Assembly (NCBI GenBank): GCA_900770215.1
Contig: CAAGJW010000027.1
Location: 1-40,739, forward strand
From: Bacteroidales bacterium
GTDB taxonomy: Bacteria > Bacteroidota > Bacteroidia > Bacteroidales > Muribaculaceae
Length of the DNA: 40,739 nt
Reading direction: 5' to 3'
A program made the translations under genes and the position numbers. Below are positions 16,119 to 22,955 of the stretch, one piece after another. The notes beneath the pieces were generated by a model. The model was given only the letters and a program-made list of their open reading frames with translations, searched no databases and had not been told where the DNA came from. Every line of letters starts with the position of its first letter. Position 1 is the stretch's first letter.

Positions 16119-16742
16119 TCAAGCCGATGCGGCTGCCGTGCCGTCGGCACCGTTGATATTGCCGTCGGCAGTCTCAATCTTGCCCGTGTAGAAAGGAGAG
16201 GGCATGATATCGGTCACCGTGACCGTGATGGTCGTGCCGCTGGCATCGGTTTCAGAGCTGCCACTCTCTTGAGCCGGGGTGGTGTTGGTCTCAAACATGG
16301 AATTGCCCAGCAGGCGGTACTGGCCGTCGCGTTGCGGCCACAGGTACACAAGGTCGTCGGCGTTGGCCTGGCGGCAGAAGGCGGCAGCTGCCGCGTTGTT
16401 GCCAGGGTAGCGGAACTCGCCGGTGTTCTTGAACGTCTTGCTGGGGGCATCGCCTTGCGACTCACTCTTGACCGATGAGGCGCTCGAGACGATGTCGATC
16501 TTTTTCCACTTGCAGTCGGCCTTGAGTACAAAGTCGGTGGCGATGATGGCGAGGTCCTTCATCGAGCCGCCGCTTGCCACCGTCGATGGGGCCGACGGAA
16601 ACGTCACGATATCGCTCTTGGCGATGTAGTAGATGTGCGGTCTGAGACCAGGGAGCACGGTAGTCCCCTTGCAGTAGGCAAGGGACTCATATAGCGCAGT
16701 CGAAGCGCATGCACTGGTAGTTTTTGTTGCAGAATCAGCCAT
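16119..16742 (-). CDS. Major tail tube protein (putative)
   Basis: A 207-residue protein. The N-terminal part resembles the strand-rich start of tail tube proteins (LPGLRPHIYYIAKSDIVTFP). The middle has the conserved TFKNTGEFRYPGNNAAAAAFCRQANADDLVYL pattern, read here in pieces: TGEFRYPGNN, then AAFCRQANADDLVYLWPQ. A GTTITVTVTDIMPSPFYTG strand follows. The Gly/Ala-rich ending (NINGADGTAAASA) is disordered. Position between major capsid and terminase, with a terminator right after it, agrees with a highly expressed virion unit. It would polymerise as hexamer rings around the tape measure. Confidence 0.7.
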   Translation of the reverse strand: MADSATKTTSACASTALYESLAYCKGTTVLPGLRPHIYYIAKSDIVTFPSAPSTVASGGSMKDLAIIATDFVLKADCKWKKIDIVSSASSVKSESQGDAPSKTFKNTGEFRYPGNNAAAAAFCRQANADDLVYLWPQRDGQYRLLGNSMFETNTTPAQESGSSETDASGTTITVTVTDIMPSPFYTGKIETADGNINGADGTAAASA

Positions 16743-16762
16743 ATGTCAAACTCCTTTCTTGA

Positions 16763-17725
16763 TTAAGCGGTTTTCAGTATGCCCACGAGCAGGCGCTCGG
16801 GGCTGATGCTCTCAAATTGCACGCCAAAGAACATGGTGGCAATGTATTGCAGCACAAAGGCCTCATGCTTCTCGATGCGTATGTCCTCTTCCTCGCCTTC
16901 CTGGTTGACGCCCACGAGCATGTTGGCTTGGGTCGAGAGGTGGATGTAGGGCGACTTGGCCTTGTTGTAGAGCGGCACAAAGTGCACGTTCTCGAAGCCC
17001 TCCACCACAGTCTTGTCGTAGCTCGTGTTGTAGGGGATGGCCCCAACGGTCGACTGGTAATCCTTGAGGTAGTTGCGGTAGATGTCGGGGGCGCAATAGA
17101 GGTTGACGCGCTGGCCCGTGTCGACAAGCAGCTCGCTGGCAGCCTCGCAGAAGGCCTTGATGCTGTCGACGGCGTTGGCCGAAGTGATAGCCTCGGCAAA
17201 CTGGTAGGCATTGCCCTTGCCGGCAGCGATGTTGCCAGCGGTAGCCTCGGTCTTGGTAATCTGGTCGAATCCGTTGAAGAGGTCGGCACTGGTAGTGCCA
17301 GAGTCCTTGCGCACGGCATTCCAGATGTGCGATTGCAGGTTATGGCCCAGTTTGGCCGTGAGGAAAGAGAGCACGCGCAGCGCGATGTCGGCACTCTTGA
17401 GCTCCTCGCCCTTGGTGAAGGCGCTGGAGTAGATCGACTTGACCACGCTGTTGGGCGAGAACTTCTTGACCACGCTGCCCAGGTAGGTGTAGAGCGTGCG
17501 TCCGTTCACGGCCACGCCGTCGTCGTCGATGCGCGTCTCGCTGTAAGGGCCGAGGTCGATGTCGCCGCTCAGCTCGCCCACGGTCTCGGCATAGCGTATG
17601 CCACGGCGCAGCGTCATGTACTGCAGCGTTTCCTGCATGGCGTGAACCGGCATTTGGAGTAGCTCGGTGCGGAACTTGTGGCCGCTGAGTTGCAGTTGTT
17701 CAGGGGTGATTGTCATTTGTCCCAT
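16763..17725 (-). CDS. Major capsid protein
   Basis: A 320-residue protein starting MGQMTITPEQLQL two bases after the stop of the protease gene (a second ATG lies at 17716). It follows a capsid protease and precedes the tail tube, the usual place for the major capsid protein. The sequence has an N-terminal helix (FRTELLQMPVHAMQETLQYMTLRRG), a long central alpha/beta part, a Gly/Ala loop (TATAGNIAAGKGNAYQF) and a C-terminal strand region (HLSTQANMLVGVNQEG then HEAFVLQYIATMFFGVQFES). An HK97-like fold is expected by analogy. The length is suitable for a capsid protein without a separate delta domain, since scaffold sequence is in the upstream gene. Confidence 0.78.
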   Translation of the reverse strand: MGQMTITPEQLQLSGHKFRTELLQMPVHAMQETLQYMTLRRGIRYAETVGELSGDIDLGPYSETRIDDDGVAVNGRTLYTYLGSVVKKFSPNSVVKSIYSSAFTKGEELKSADIALRVLSFLTAKLGHNLQSHIWNAVRKDSGTTSADLFNGFDQITKTEATAGNIAAGKGNAYQFAEAITSANAVDSIKAFCEAASELLVDTGQRVNLYCAPDIYRNYLKDYQSTVGAIPYNTSYDKTVVEGFENVHFVPLYNKAKSPYIHLSTQANMLVGVNQEGEEEDIRIEKHEAFVLQYIATMFFGVQFESISPERLLVGILKTA

Positions 17726-17727
17726 AC

Positions 17728-18756
17728 TCAGATAAGATCTTTTATCGTGTTATACATTTCTATGCTGTTCAATTTGCGGTTGTCGGCCGAGGCTTCGTCA
17801 ACCGTGGCAGTCACATCGGCCGGGGCCTGTTGCAGGTTCTTGACCTGCTGCTCGAGCTCGGCGGTGCGGTTGTGGAGTTCGTCGATAGTCGCTGCATCGG
17901 CGGCGGATTGCGACGAGAGGGCATTCAGGCGGTCTTCCACCACCTGCAGCTGGTCGGCGGTCAGCGTGCTGCTGCCGTCGGTCATGGCGATAGCCTGCTT
18001 GTTGAGCAGGCTGGCCAGGGTAGGGTACTTGTTGATCATTGTCACGATATTTGTTCTGTGAGTGTCATCCACATTCTTAATCTCGTTGAAGAACGACTTC
18101 AGCGACTCCAGGAGCCGGCGCAGCCTCGTGTTCCTGTCGTCTTGAGCCACCAGGCCGGGGCATGCAGGCAGGCCGGCGGCATTGAACCGCTTGGCGAGGG
18201 CATCTGTCATCACCGGCGGTTCCTCGTCGTCGTCGAGAATCTCGTCGACAAAGCCCCAGTCGAGGGCCTCTTGTGCAGAGAGCCAGCGGCTCTGCTTGAG
18301 CAGCTCGAGCAGCTCGGTCTGGGTGTGGTTCTTGCACCGCAGGCTGTACATGGCGGCGAGAATGTTGTCGATCTTCTCATTCTCGTCTTTGTTCTGCTCG
18401 AGGCGGGCGATGGCTTCCTCGAGGTCGGCTGCATTCATCAGCCCCGACACTTCGACCACATTGGCGCACTGGTGCACGAGAAAGAGGGCATACTTGCCCA
18501 TGACTACACGTTGCGCACCCATCGCGGCCACGGTGGCAGCGCTTGCCACGAAGCCGCAGAGATAGGCCGTGACGTCGCCGTGGTCGATAAACTGCTGGCG
18601 AATGTCGAAGCCGTCGAAGAGCGAGCCTCCGAGCGAAGAGATCTTGACATCGACGTGGCGGTCGGCAAGACCCTCAAGCGCGTGACGTATTGACTGATTG
18701 TCGGTACCCAGCCGGGGATAGCCGATATCTCCATCGATAACGAGTTGATATTGCAT
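17728..18756 (-). CDS. ClpP-like head maturation protease fused to a scaffold-like coiled coil
   Basis: A 342-residue protein. Residues 1-175 form a ClpP/S14-type serine protease: KISSLGGSLFDGFDI near 38, the nucleophile Ser in GFVASAATVAAMGA near 73, the catalytic His in ALFLVHQCAN near 95, and ALDWGFVDEIL near 165. From about residue 255 a helical Gln-rich coiled coil follows (ADQLQVVEDRLNALSSQSAADAAT, read in parts), as in phage scaffolds. The protein would shape the procapsid and then digest itself and the scaffold. It is the first gene of the capsid transcript, after the terminator at 18811-18852. Confidence 0.85.
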   Translation of the reverse strand: MQYQLVIDGDIGYPRLGTDNQSIRHALEGLADRHVDVKISSLGGSLFDGFDIRQQFIDHGDVTAYLCGFVASAATVAAMGAQRVVMGKYALFLVHQCANVVEVSGLMNAADLEEAIARLEQNKDENEKIDNILAAMYSLRCKNHTQTELLELLKQSRWLSAQEALDWGFVDEILDDDEEPPVMTDALAKRFNAAGLPACPGLVAQDDRNTRLRRLLESLKSFFNEIKNVDDTHRTNIVTMINKYPTLASLLNKQAIAMTDGSSTLTADQLQVVEDRLNALSSQSAADAATIDELHNRTAELEQQVKNLQQAPADVTATVDEASADNRKLNSIEMYNTIKDLI

Positions 18757-18810
18757 AATTTGTCGATAATACTGGTTTTACTTATACAAAAGTCGGAAAG
18801 GCCGGTTACA

Positions 18811-18852
18811 GGTAAAAAGACAAAGCCCCGCAACTCACGCTGCAGGGCCTTG
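18811..18852 (-). terminator. Intrinsic terminator after the small-gene cluster
   Basis: On the minus strand CAAGGCCCTGCA pairs with TGCGGGGCTTTG over 12 positions including two GU pairs, with an eight-base loop, then TCTTTTT. It ends the six-gene cluster before the capsid genes. Confidence 0.8.
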
Positions 18853-18870
18853 GAAACAAAAAAAGAGAAT

Positions 18871-19185
18871 TCACTCACTCATCGAGGGCGAGCCAGGGTC
18901 GTTGTCGATGGGCTGCAGCATCCATTCCGGATTCGCGCTGCTGCGGTTGAGCGAGTAGCCGTTGAGCACCATCAGGCGCGACACCTCGTTCAGGCTCACG
19001 TCAACAATGTCGCCCAGCAGAGCACGGATCATCATGCTGCTCTTGTTGTCTGGGCTATGGTCGTCATCGCCGGGCATGAAGCCACGCAGCCACATAGCCA
19101 CCGGGATGATATTCTCGTCGAAGCCCACGCTTTGCGGGTCGTGGACAAACGTGTCGAGCGTGTCGAGATAGTCTTGTCGGTTCAT
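18871..19185 (-). CDS. Small phage protein, last gene of coupled cluster (104 aa)
   Basis: The start at 19185 (MNRQDYLDTLDTFV) is fixed by a strong Shine-Dalgarno site AAGGAGG nine bases upstream and by overlap with the previous stop. The protein is acidic, with a likely helical hairpin (SMMIRALLGDIVDVSLNEVSRLM). It has no Cys, signal peptide or membrane segment. I recognise no family. It does not share the paralogue motif of the genes before it. Its transcript ends at the terminator at 18811-18852. Confidence 0.6.
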   Translation of the reverse strand: MNRQDYLDTLDTFVHDPQSVGFDENIIPVAMWLRGFMPGDDDHSPDNKSSMMIRALLGDIVDVSLNEVSRLMVLNGYSLNRSSANPEWMLQPIDNDPGSPSMSE

Positions 19186-19481
19186 AGCGTCACCTCCTTT
19201 CCGGTGCCGGGGAGCACGAGTGTGCAGGAAGAAGAGATACAGAGGTAACGGCCGTAGCCATCGACGATGCGTTGGCCTCCCAGGTAGGTGCCCATTTTGC
19301 GCCAGCGTCCGTTGGCAGCGGCTGGACGGTAGTGGCAGGTCAACTGTGTTTTGCGCGCGGTAGCCAGGCGGTCGGCGCGTTGGTGGCACTCGGCGAGTGT
19401 GCCGGTAAAGCTGGCCAGGATGATATCCTTGGGCAGGCGCAGCTCAAAGTCGTAGATATTGGTGTTGGTTGTAGTTTTCAT
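19182..19481 (-). CDS. Paralogous small protein, copy C (99 aa)
   Basis: The start is set by AAGGAGG seven bases before the ATG at 19481 and an ATGA overlap with the upstream gene. It shares a pattern with the genes at 19478-19753 and 19956-20249: a (F/Y)xxEL strand, an LASFTGTLAEC segment, a RLAT helix end, and the C-terminal GTYLGGQRIVDGYG box near residue 65. The middle is basic (HYRPAAANGRWRKM). The family has no function known to me. Small size and basic patches would allow nucleic-acid binding or an anti-host-factor role, but this is inference. Confidence 0.65.
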   Translation of the reverse strand: MKTTTNTNIYDFELRLPKDIILASFTGTLAECHQRADRLATARKTQLTCHYRPAAANGRWRKMGTYLGGQRIVDGYGRYLCISSSCTLVLPGTGKEVTL

Positions 19482-19753
19482 TGCTTGTCCTCCTTTTTGG
19501 CCTTGACGAGGCCTGAGAAATCATTTTTGATAATGTAATTGTTGCCGAAGGCGTCGGCAAAGCGCATGTGTCCCAGGAAAGTGCCGAGGGCATCCCACTT
19601 GTGAAGAGGCAGGTTGTAGGCATAGAGGCGTACATTGCCCAGGCGAGTGGCCAGTCGGTCGCCGCGCAGGCGCGCGTCATAGAAGGTGCCCACAAAATGA
19701 TCATCGAGTGTGAAGCCGCGTCGCAGCTCGAAGGTGAATTTTCGCTTAGTCAT
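19478..19753 (-). CDS. Paralogous small protein, copy B (91 aa)
   Basis: It starts MTKRKFTFELRRGFT at 19753 with AAGGAGG eight bases upstream and an ATGA overlap with the gene before. The shared family features are the FTFELRR strand, DRLATRLGN, and GTFLGHMRFADAFGNNYI near residue 58. This copy lacks the LASFTxTL segment in its usual form (VGTFYDARLRG instead) and has a Lys-rich tail ending KAKKEDKQ. It is the most divergent of the three. Confidence 0.65.
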   Translation of the reverse strand: MTKRKFTFELRRGFTLDDHFVGTFYDARLRGDRLATRLGNVRLYAYNLPLHKWDALGTFLGHMRFADAFGNNYIIKNDFSGLVKAKKEDKQ

Positions 19754-19959
19754 TTTTCTGCCTCCTTTCTCTCGACGCTCCAGCAGCCCGACTCGCTTTC
19801 GACGAGTGCATCTCCAGCAGCAGCGTACAGATACGACACTTTAGCAATTTTAACCTTGACAACGATTTCGTTGTCGTTACGTTTGACGAGACCGCGCACG
19901 CAGGGCAACGCCATGATGTTGTCCCAGTGCCTGCCGTCGATGTATATTTTCCTTTTCAT
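19750..19959 (-). CDS. Small phage protein in the coupled cluster (69 aa)
   Basis: The start at 19959 (MKRKIYIDGRHWDN) follows GGAAGGAGGCCAAAA, nearly identical to the ribosome site of the gene before it. ATGA overlaps occur at both ends. The protein is basic at the N-terminus and looks like a small beta fold (NEIVVKVKIAKVSYLYAAAG). It does not carry the paralogue motif of its neighbours. No function can be assigned. Confidence 0.6.
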   Translation of the reverse strand: MKRKIYIDGRHWDNIMALPCVRGLVKRNDNEIVVKVKIAKVSYLYAAAGDALVESESGCWSVERKEAEK

Positions 19960-20249
19960 TTTTGGCCTCCTTCCTGTTTTGTGGATGTGTTGTAAACTGG
20001 GGGCAGGTTGAAACAGTTGCCAAAGGCGTCGACGACGCGCAGGTTACCCAAGTAGGTGTAGATGTGTAATCTTTGGGCAATAAGGGGATCAGTGAAGTAG
20101 GCATCTACCTGGGTATTGAGTTTTGTTGCCGTACCATTGCCGATACTGTTGCACTCGTCGAGGGTATCGGTGAAGCTGGCCACGAGTTTGCCCGATGGCA
20201 GGTGCAGCTCGATAGAATAGATCCGGTTGTAGGCGCTGGTATTTTTCAT
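19956..20249 (-). CDS. Paralogous small protein, copy A (97 aa)
   Basis: The ATG at 20249 (MKNTSAYNRIYSIELH) is chosen because GGAAGGAGGCCAAAA lies directly in front of it; a longer frame upstream is an Arg/His-rich shadow of the next gene. Family features: IYSIELHLP, LVASFTDTLDEC near residue 22, and TYLGNLRVVDAFGNCF near residue 64. It is closest to copy C, sharing ASFT-x-TL-x-EC and TYLG-x-x-R-(V/I)-VD. The tail is Gln/Gly-rich (KQEGGQK), the same ending as the gene upstream. Confidence 0.65.
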   Translation of the reverse strand: MKNTSAYNRIYSIELHLPSGKLVASFTDTLDECNSIGNGTATKLNTQVDAYFTDPLIAQRLHIYTYLGNLRVVDAFGNCFNLPPVYNTSTKQEGGQK

Positions 20250-20512
20250 TTTTGGCCTCCTTCCTTGTAGATGTTGATAGCTGCGCCGACGGCCATGTGG
20301 ATGGCCCATGCGGTGACGGTTGCGGCCATGACGGCAGTGTAGCGGCCAGTGGCGGCATTGACGAAAAGCGCCGCGAGGGCGAGGGCGAGCAGGGTGCCTC
20401 CGATGGCCTTTGAGTTGAAGAACTTGCATGCCGCTGTGGCGGCTGCGCTGATGGGCGACTTGGTGCCGAGGACTCGGCAGCTTGCTGTCGGGGTCAATGA
20501 TTTTGTTTTCAT
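20246..20512 (-). CDS. Small two-helix membrane protein, holin-like candidate
   Basis: An 88-residue protein with a basic N-terminus, then two hydrophobic stretches at about 37-55 (IGGTLLALALAALFV) and 58-80 (TAVMAATVTAWAIHMAVGAA), and a short charged end (YKEGGQK). Two membrane helices with a tight turn fit a class II holin, though the position in the early/middle cluster rather than a lysis cassette is against it. It lacks the Shine-Dalgarno site that every later gene of the cluster has. It lies directly behind the conditional leader at 20513-20752, which would control the whole cluster. Confidence 0.55.
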   Translation of the reverse strand: MKTKSLTPTASCRVLGTKSPISAAATAACKFFNSKAIGGTLLALALAALFVNAATGRYTAVMAATVTAWAIHMAVGAAINIYKEGGQK

Positions 20513-20717
20513 TGTTACATGTGTTTAGCGTTAAGGCAGAAAAACGGCTGCCGTTATCCCGTCGCTAAACACATGATTGTTACCCCGAGGAGCAAGAATC
20601 TGGATAAGGCAGCCGTGTTGGTTTTGGCTGTATTGGGCTATAAAAAAAGCCCACCGCAATGTTATGTGAGCAATATCCGCTGCTCTGCGGGGTTGACTTA
20701 CAACCATGTGTTTAGCG
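20513..20717 (-). promoter_or_regulatory. Conditional leader RNA with alternative pairing and terminator
   Basis: Reading the minus strand, CGCTAAACACATG occurs at 20717-20705, its exact complement CATGTGTTTAGCG at 20575-20563, and CGCTAAACACATG again at 20530-20518, five bases before the ATG at 20512. The middle element can pair with either outer copy but not both. A terminator stem (20615-20602 with 20559-20545, one bulge) followed by five T encloses the middle element in its loop, so terminator and middle/third pairing exclude each other. A short open frame spans the leader. This is attenuator architecture; the trigger is unknown. Confidence 0.6.
20531..20707 (-). CDS. Possible leader peptide (58 aa)
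   Basis: The ATG at 20707 is the last three bases of the first 13-nt element, and the stop TAA at 20531-20533 touches the third element. The peptide has a recognisable ending, APRGNNHVFSDGITAAVF. If translated, the ribosome would unfold the terminator stem and stop just before the third element, which would link its translation to transcription of the six-gene cluster. It may instead be non-coding sequence of a structured leader. I have an impression of similar NNH-x3-DG-x-TAAV frames in other Bacteroidales DNA, not checked. Confidence 0.35.
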   Translation of the reverse strand: MVVSQPRRAADIAHITLRWAFFIAQYSQNQHGCLIQILAPRGNNHVFSDGITAAVFLP

Positions 20718-20720
20718 CCA

Positions 20721-20752
20721 CAAATGTAACACCAATTTTTAATTTCTACAAA
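20721..20752 (-). promoter_or_regulatory. Promoter of the conditional leader
   Basis: On the minus strand TTTG, 20 bases, TACATTTG, a full TAnnTTTG match. The start of transcription is expected near 20714-20717, exactly at the first 13-nt element, so that element would form the 5' end of the RNA. Confidence 0.6.
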
Positions 20753-20767
20753 TTTTATAGATTATTT

Positions 20768-21466
20768 TTAAAAATCTGCAAATTTTTTAATTTCGTTAGT
20801 GTCATAGTTGAACATTGTCCCATTAGTATAAGATGCATATTCGTCACCTCGTTGTGTTTTTGGGTCTACGCAGAACTGAATGGTTGAATACTTGTCTTTT
20901 AGGTCTAAAACCACAGCTTTCATCTCTGCATGAGTTAGCTTGCGCTCCATTGAAAGTCTGATTGCATCAGGATTTTTTTCTGCTATATCGAAAACTAATC
21001 CTCCAGCAGTTATAGATGCTGGAGCAACTGCCTCGGCTGCTTCGTCATCTTTCATCGTGCCTGTGAAAATTTTCTGCTCACCTGTCAAAACATCTTCAAT
21101 AATGAGTGTGCCGTATGACCAGTTGTTTACATCTGTCCAATCTCCCCCTTTATATTGTATAAAGATTTTGTAAATGTAATCTTGGCCATCAACAGAAAAT
21201 TTTTGATAGACTTTGTATCTGTCATCGACAGGTGTTTCTTCTCCACGAATGTCCATGTCATCAAAATCGCAGTTGGAATTAAACTTTGATTTTATGATGT
21301 CTTGGGCAATAAAAGCAGCGCGATTAAGGTTAGCACCTGTGTCCTCGTCATCAGTTGTGTAAGCACTATTTGCTCCGTCACTTGAAATTTTACTTGAGTT
21401 ACTGCCACACGAAATCGTCAAGGCGCCTATGACTACAGCGAAAATTAGATAATAGATTTTTTTCAT
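20768..21466 (-). CDS. Lipoprotein of unknown function, prophage cargo
   Basis: The ATG at 21466 starts MKKIYYLIFAVVIGALTISC, a lipoprotein signal with lipobox LTISC, followed by a Ser/Asn/Asp-rich linker. The mature part (232 residues in all) contains acidic and beta segments, for example YKVYQKFSVDGQDYIYKIF. It is visibly richer in A and T than the flanking phage genes. Position between remnants of other genes and a conditional leader suggests a mobile cargo gene expressed from the lysogen. A surface lipoprotein could act in superinfection exclusion or host envelope function; this is inference. No family is recognised. Confidence 0.65.
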   Translation of the reverse strand: MKKIYYLIFAVVIGALTISCGSNSSKISSDGANSAYTTDDEDTGANLNRAAFIAQDIIKSKFNSNCDFDDMDIRGEETPVDDRYKVYQKFSVDGQDYIYKIFIQYKGGDWTDVNNWSYGTLIIEDVLTGEQKIFTGTMKDDEAAEAVAPASITAGGLVFDIAEKNPDAIRLSMERKLTHAEMKAVVLDLKDKYSTIQFCVDPKTQRGDEYASYTNGTMFNYDTNEIKKFADF

Positions 21467-21554
21467 AATAGTATAGAAGATTAAATTATTGGAAATATCG
21501 GCAAAATATTTGGAACTGGCCAAACAATTTCAATCAAGTCAATGTAGAGCGAAA

Positions 21555-21722
21555 TCAGTCGCAGTTGTTGTGCTCTCGGTTGTCAGGGATCGGGTTGATG
21601 AGCGAGTAAAACTTTTGTTGGATGTCGTGGTTGACTACTTTAGCCATGCCCACTGCGCAAGCACTGGAGAGTTCGGCTGTCATCGTCTCGAAGTCGATAG
21701 CCACGAAGTTATAAGTTTTCAT
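21555..21722 (-). pseudogene. Truncated DnaQ-like 3'-5' exonuclease remnant
   Basis: The first 40 residues (MKTYNFVAIDFETMTAELSS, then ACAVGMAKV and FYSLINP) match the N-terminus of DEDD exonucleases: the IDFET motif supplies the first two acidic catalytic residues, and an SAC-x-(V/I)-G helix follows. After 55 residues the frame ends in PIPDNREHNNCD. The usual length is about 170-250 residues, so motifs II and III are missing. The frame does not continue in another phase before the lipoprotein gene. The copy cannot be active. A terminator U-tract ends four bases before its ATG. Confidence 0.65.
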
Positions 21723-21725
21723 AGC

Positions 21726-21771
21726 AAAAAAGCGGTTCACGCCTCGGGAGGGCATTCCCTTGGTGTGAACC
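21726..21771 (-). terminator. Terminator abutting the exonuclease start codon
   Basis: On the minus strand GGTTCACACC pairs with GGCGTGAACC (one mismatch), with an inner GGGA/TCCC helix, followed by GC and six T that end four bases before the ATG at 21722. A second hairpin, TGGCGGTTGC/GCAACCGCCA with a 12-base loop, lies upstream at 21803-21834. The pair looks like an attenuated leader that has outlived its gene. Confidence 0.65.
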
Positions 21772-21802
21772 TTGAAACAGCTGTTGTGTTATTTTTGTAC
21801 TG

Positions 21803-21834
21803 TGGCGGTTGCTGCATGCCCTCGGCAACCGCCA
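21803..21834 (-). promoter_or_regulatory. Perfect hairpin in the exonuclease leader
   Basis: Arms of ten bases (TGGCGGTTGC and GCAACCGCCA) with a 12-base loop, no U-tract on either strand. Its place before the terminator at 21726-21771 suggests an anti-terminator or sensing element. The stretch from here to 21970 holds no other recognisable feature. Confidence 0.4.
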
Positions 21835-21970
21835 TCAGAATAATCTCTTTTCAAAATTACAAATAAAAAATGTGTTTTGCCAACGGCAGGACTAAAAAAA
21901 TGATATAGCCCGCCCCTCATGGTCGGCAGTGCATGCCAGCTTCGTTATGTAGTGAAGCGTGTTGCTGTGG

Positions 21971-22288
21971 CTATTTAATGGGGCGGCTCTTATAACCTTT
22001 AATCTTATAGTTGCCGGTCTCGAACTTGAAACGCCAGGCCGCGATGGTGGGACTGATGCCGCGTTTCTTAGCCTCGTTGGTTACTACATTGATTAGGGAG
22101 TAGATGTTGATTGAGCGGCTTCCTTGTTTCACGATGTTGCTCCATACTTTTGGTGGTATCAGAGCGTTCATGGCAAAGTTATTGGCTTCCTGCTCCACAC
22201 CCTGAGTTCCTTCTATGTCTTGGTTGTATGACAAATATGAGATGCCATCGGCAAGATGGAGGTTGATATGGCCGCACTCGTGCAACAC
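21971..22288 (-). pseudogene. ImmA/IrrE-type metalloprotease fragment
   Basis: From the GTG at 22288 the frame reads LHECGHINLHL, the HExxH zinc-protease motif, followed by EQEANNFAMNALIPP, the glutamate-rich helix that supplies the third zinc ligand in this family. The C-terminal part (WSNIVKQGSRSINIYSLINVV, then ISPTIAAWRFKFETG) matches the family end. Upstream the frame is open only to a stop 10 codons earlier, so the N-terminus is lost or shifted into another phase (a frame beginning MIFEFLEEELEALVNHEH). ImmA cleaves phage repressors and HigA-ImmA fusions act as antitoxins. Here a remnant is likely, though a short protein from the GTG cannot be excluded. Confidence 0.6.
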
Positions 22289-22479
22289 GTCAAATGTTCG
22301 TGATTTACAAGAGCTTCAAGTTCCTCTTCAAGAAATTCAAAGATCATAGGAGAAAGAAGTTTGGTGCAAAAATAGAAAAAAATTATCAAATAAGATAATT
22401 TTATTCCGTAAAACAATCTTTTTTTTTGATTTTTTGACATTTGGGAATGTGTGCTGTTAAAGGTTGACATGTCGTTGTC

Positions 22480-22899
22480 TCAGTCAACGATGTGCAGCAG
22501 GTCGAGCGATGTTTTCCAGGTGGCGGTTATCGTTTTTCCGCTGCGCTCGGTGGTCTTGCTGGGGAAAGCATTGGCAACGGTGGTGACGGGATAGGGTTGC
22601 TCGTTGGTGCCTATGAGATACTGCTCGCCCTCTACTGTTGTGACCCGCCAGGCGAGACGCCGGTTGTCGACGGTGAAGTCATCGGCAATTTGAGCCGAGA
22701 GCTTGACGGTGGTGATGCGGCTGCCGTTTTCAACAGCCTGGCTCACGTCAACGCCAGCCAAGTCCACGAGGCACACCTTGTTGAAGTTGCGCCAGTACTT
22801 GAGCGATACCTTGTCGTTGCCTATGAGCACAATGTTGGCCAAATAGCGGGCCTCAATGTACTCTACCTGTTTGATGTTTTGAAGCAGTTGTGTTGTCAT
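22480..22899 (-). CDS. Phage protein of unknown function (139 aa)
   Basis: I choose the ATG at 22899 (MTTQLLQNIKQVEYIEARY); the longer frame upstream is an His/Arg-rich shadow. It is a soluble, beta-rich protein with a recognisable C-terminal half: VEGEQYLIGTNEQPYPVTT, then KTITATWKTSLDLLHI. The YLIGTNE-x-PYP turn recalls proteins I have seen in Bacteroidota phages, without known function. It follows the gene at 22956-23438, with which it shares the promoter at 23443-23481. Confidence 0.55.
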   Translation of the reverse strand: MTTQLLQNIKQVEYIEARYLANIVLIGNDKVSLKYWRNFNKVCLVDLAGVDVSQAVENGSRITTVKLSAQIADDFTVDNRRLAWRVTTVEGEQYLIGTNEQPYPVTTVANAFPSKTTERSGKTITATWKTSLDLLHIVD

Positions 22900-22955
22900 A
22901 TTGTTGGGGTTTGTGCGCGTTTGTGCGGGTTTGTTTGCGATTCCGGCAAGAGCGG

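Noticed and set aside
20633..20654. TGGGCT/AGCCCA hairpin as a terminator
   Set aside because: The T-run lies in the loop rather than after the stem, so it does not qualify as a standard intrinsic terminator.
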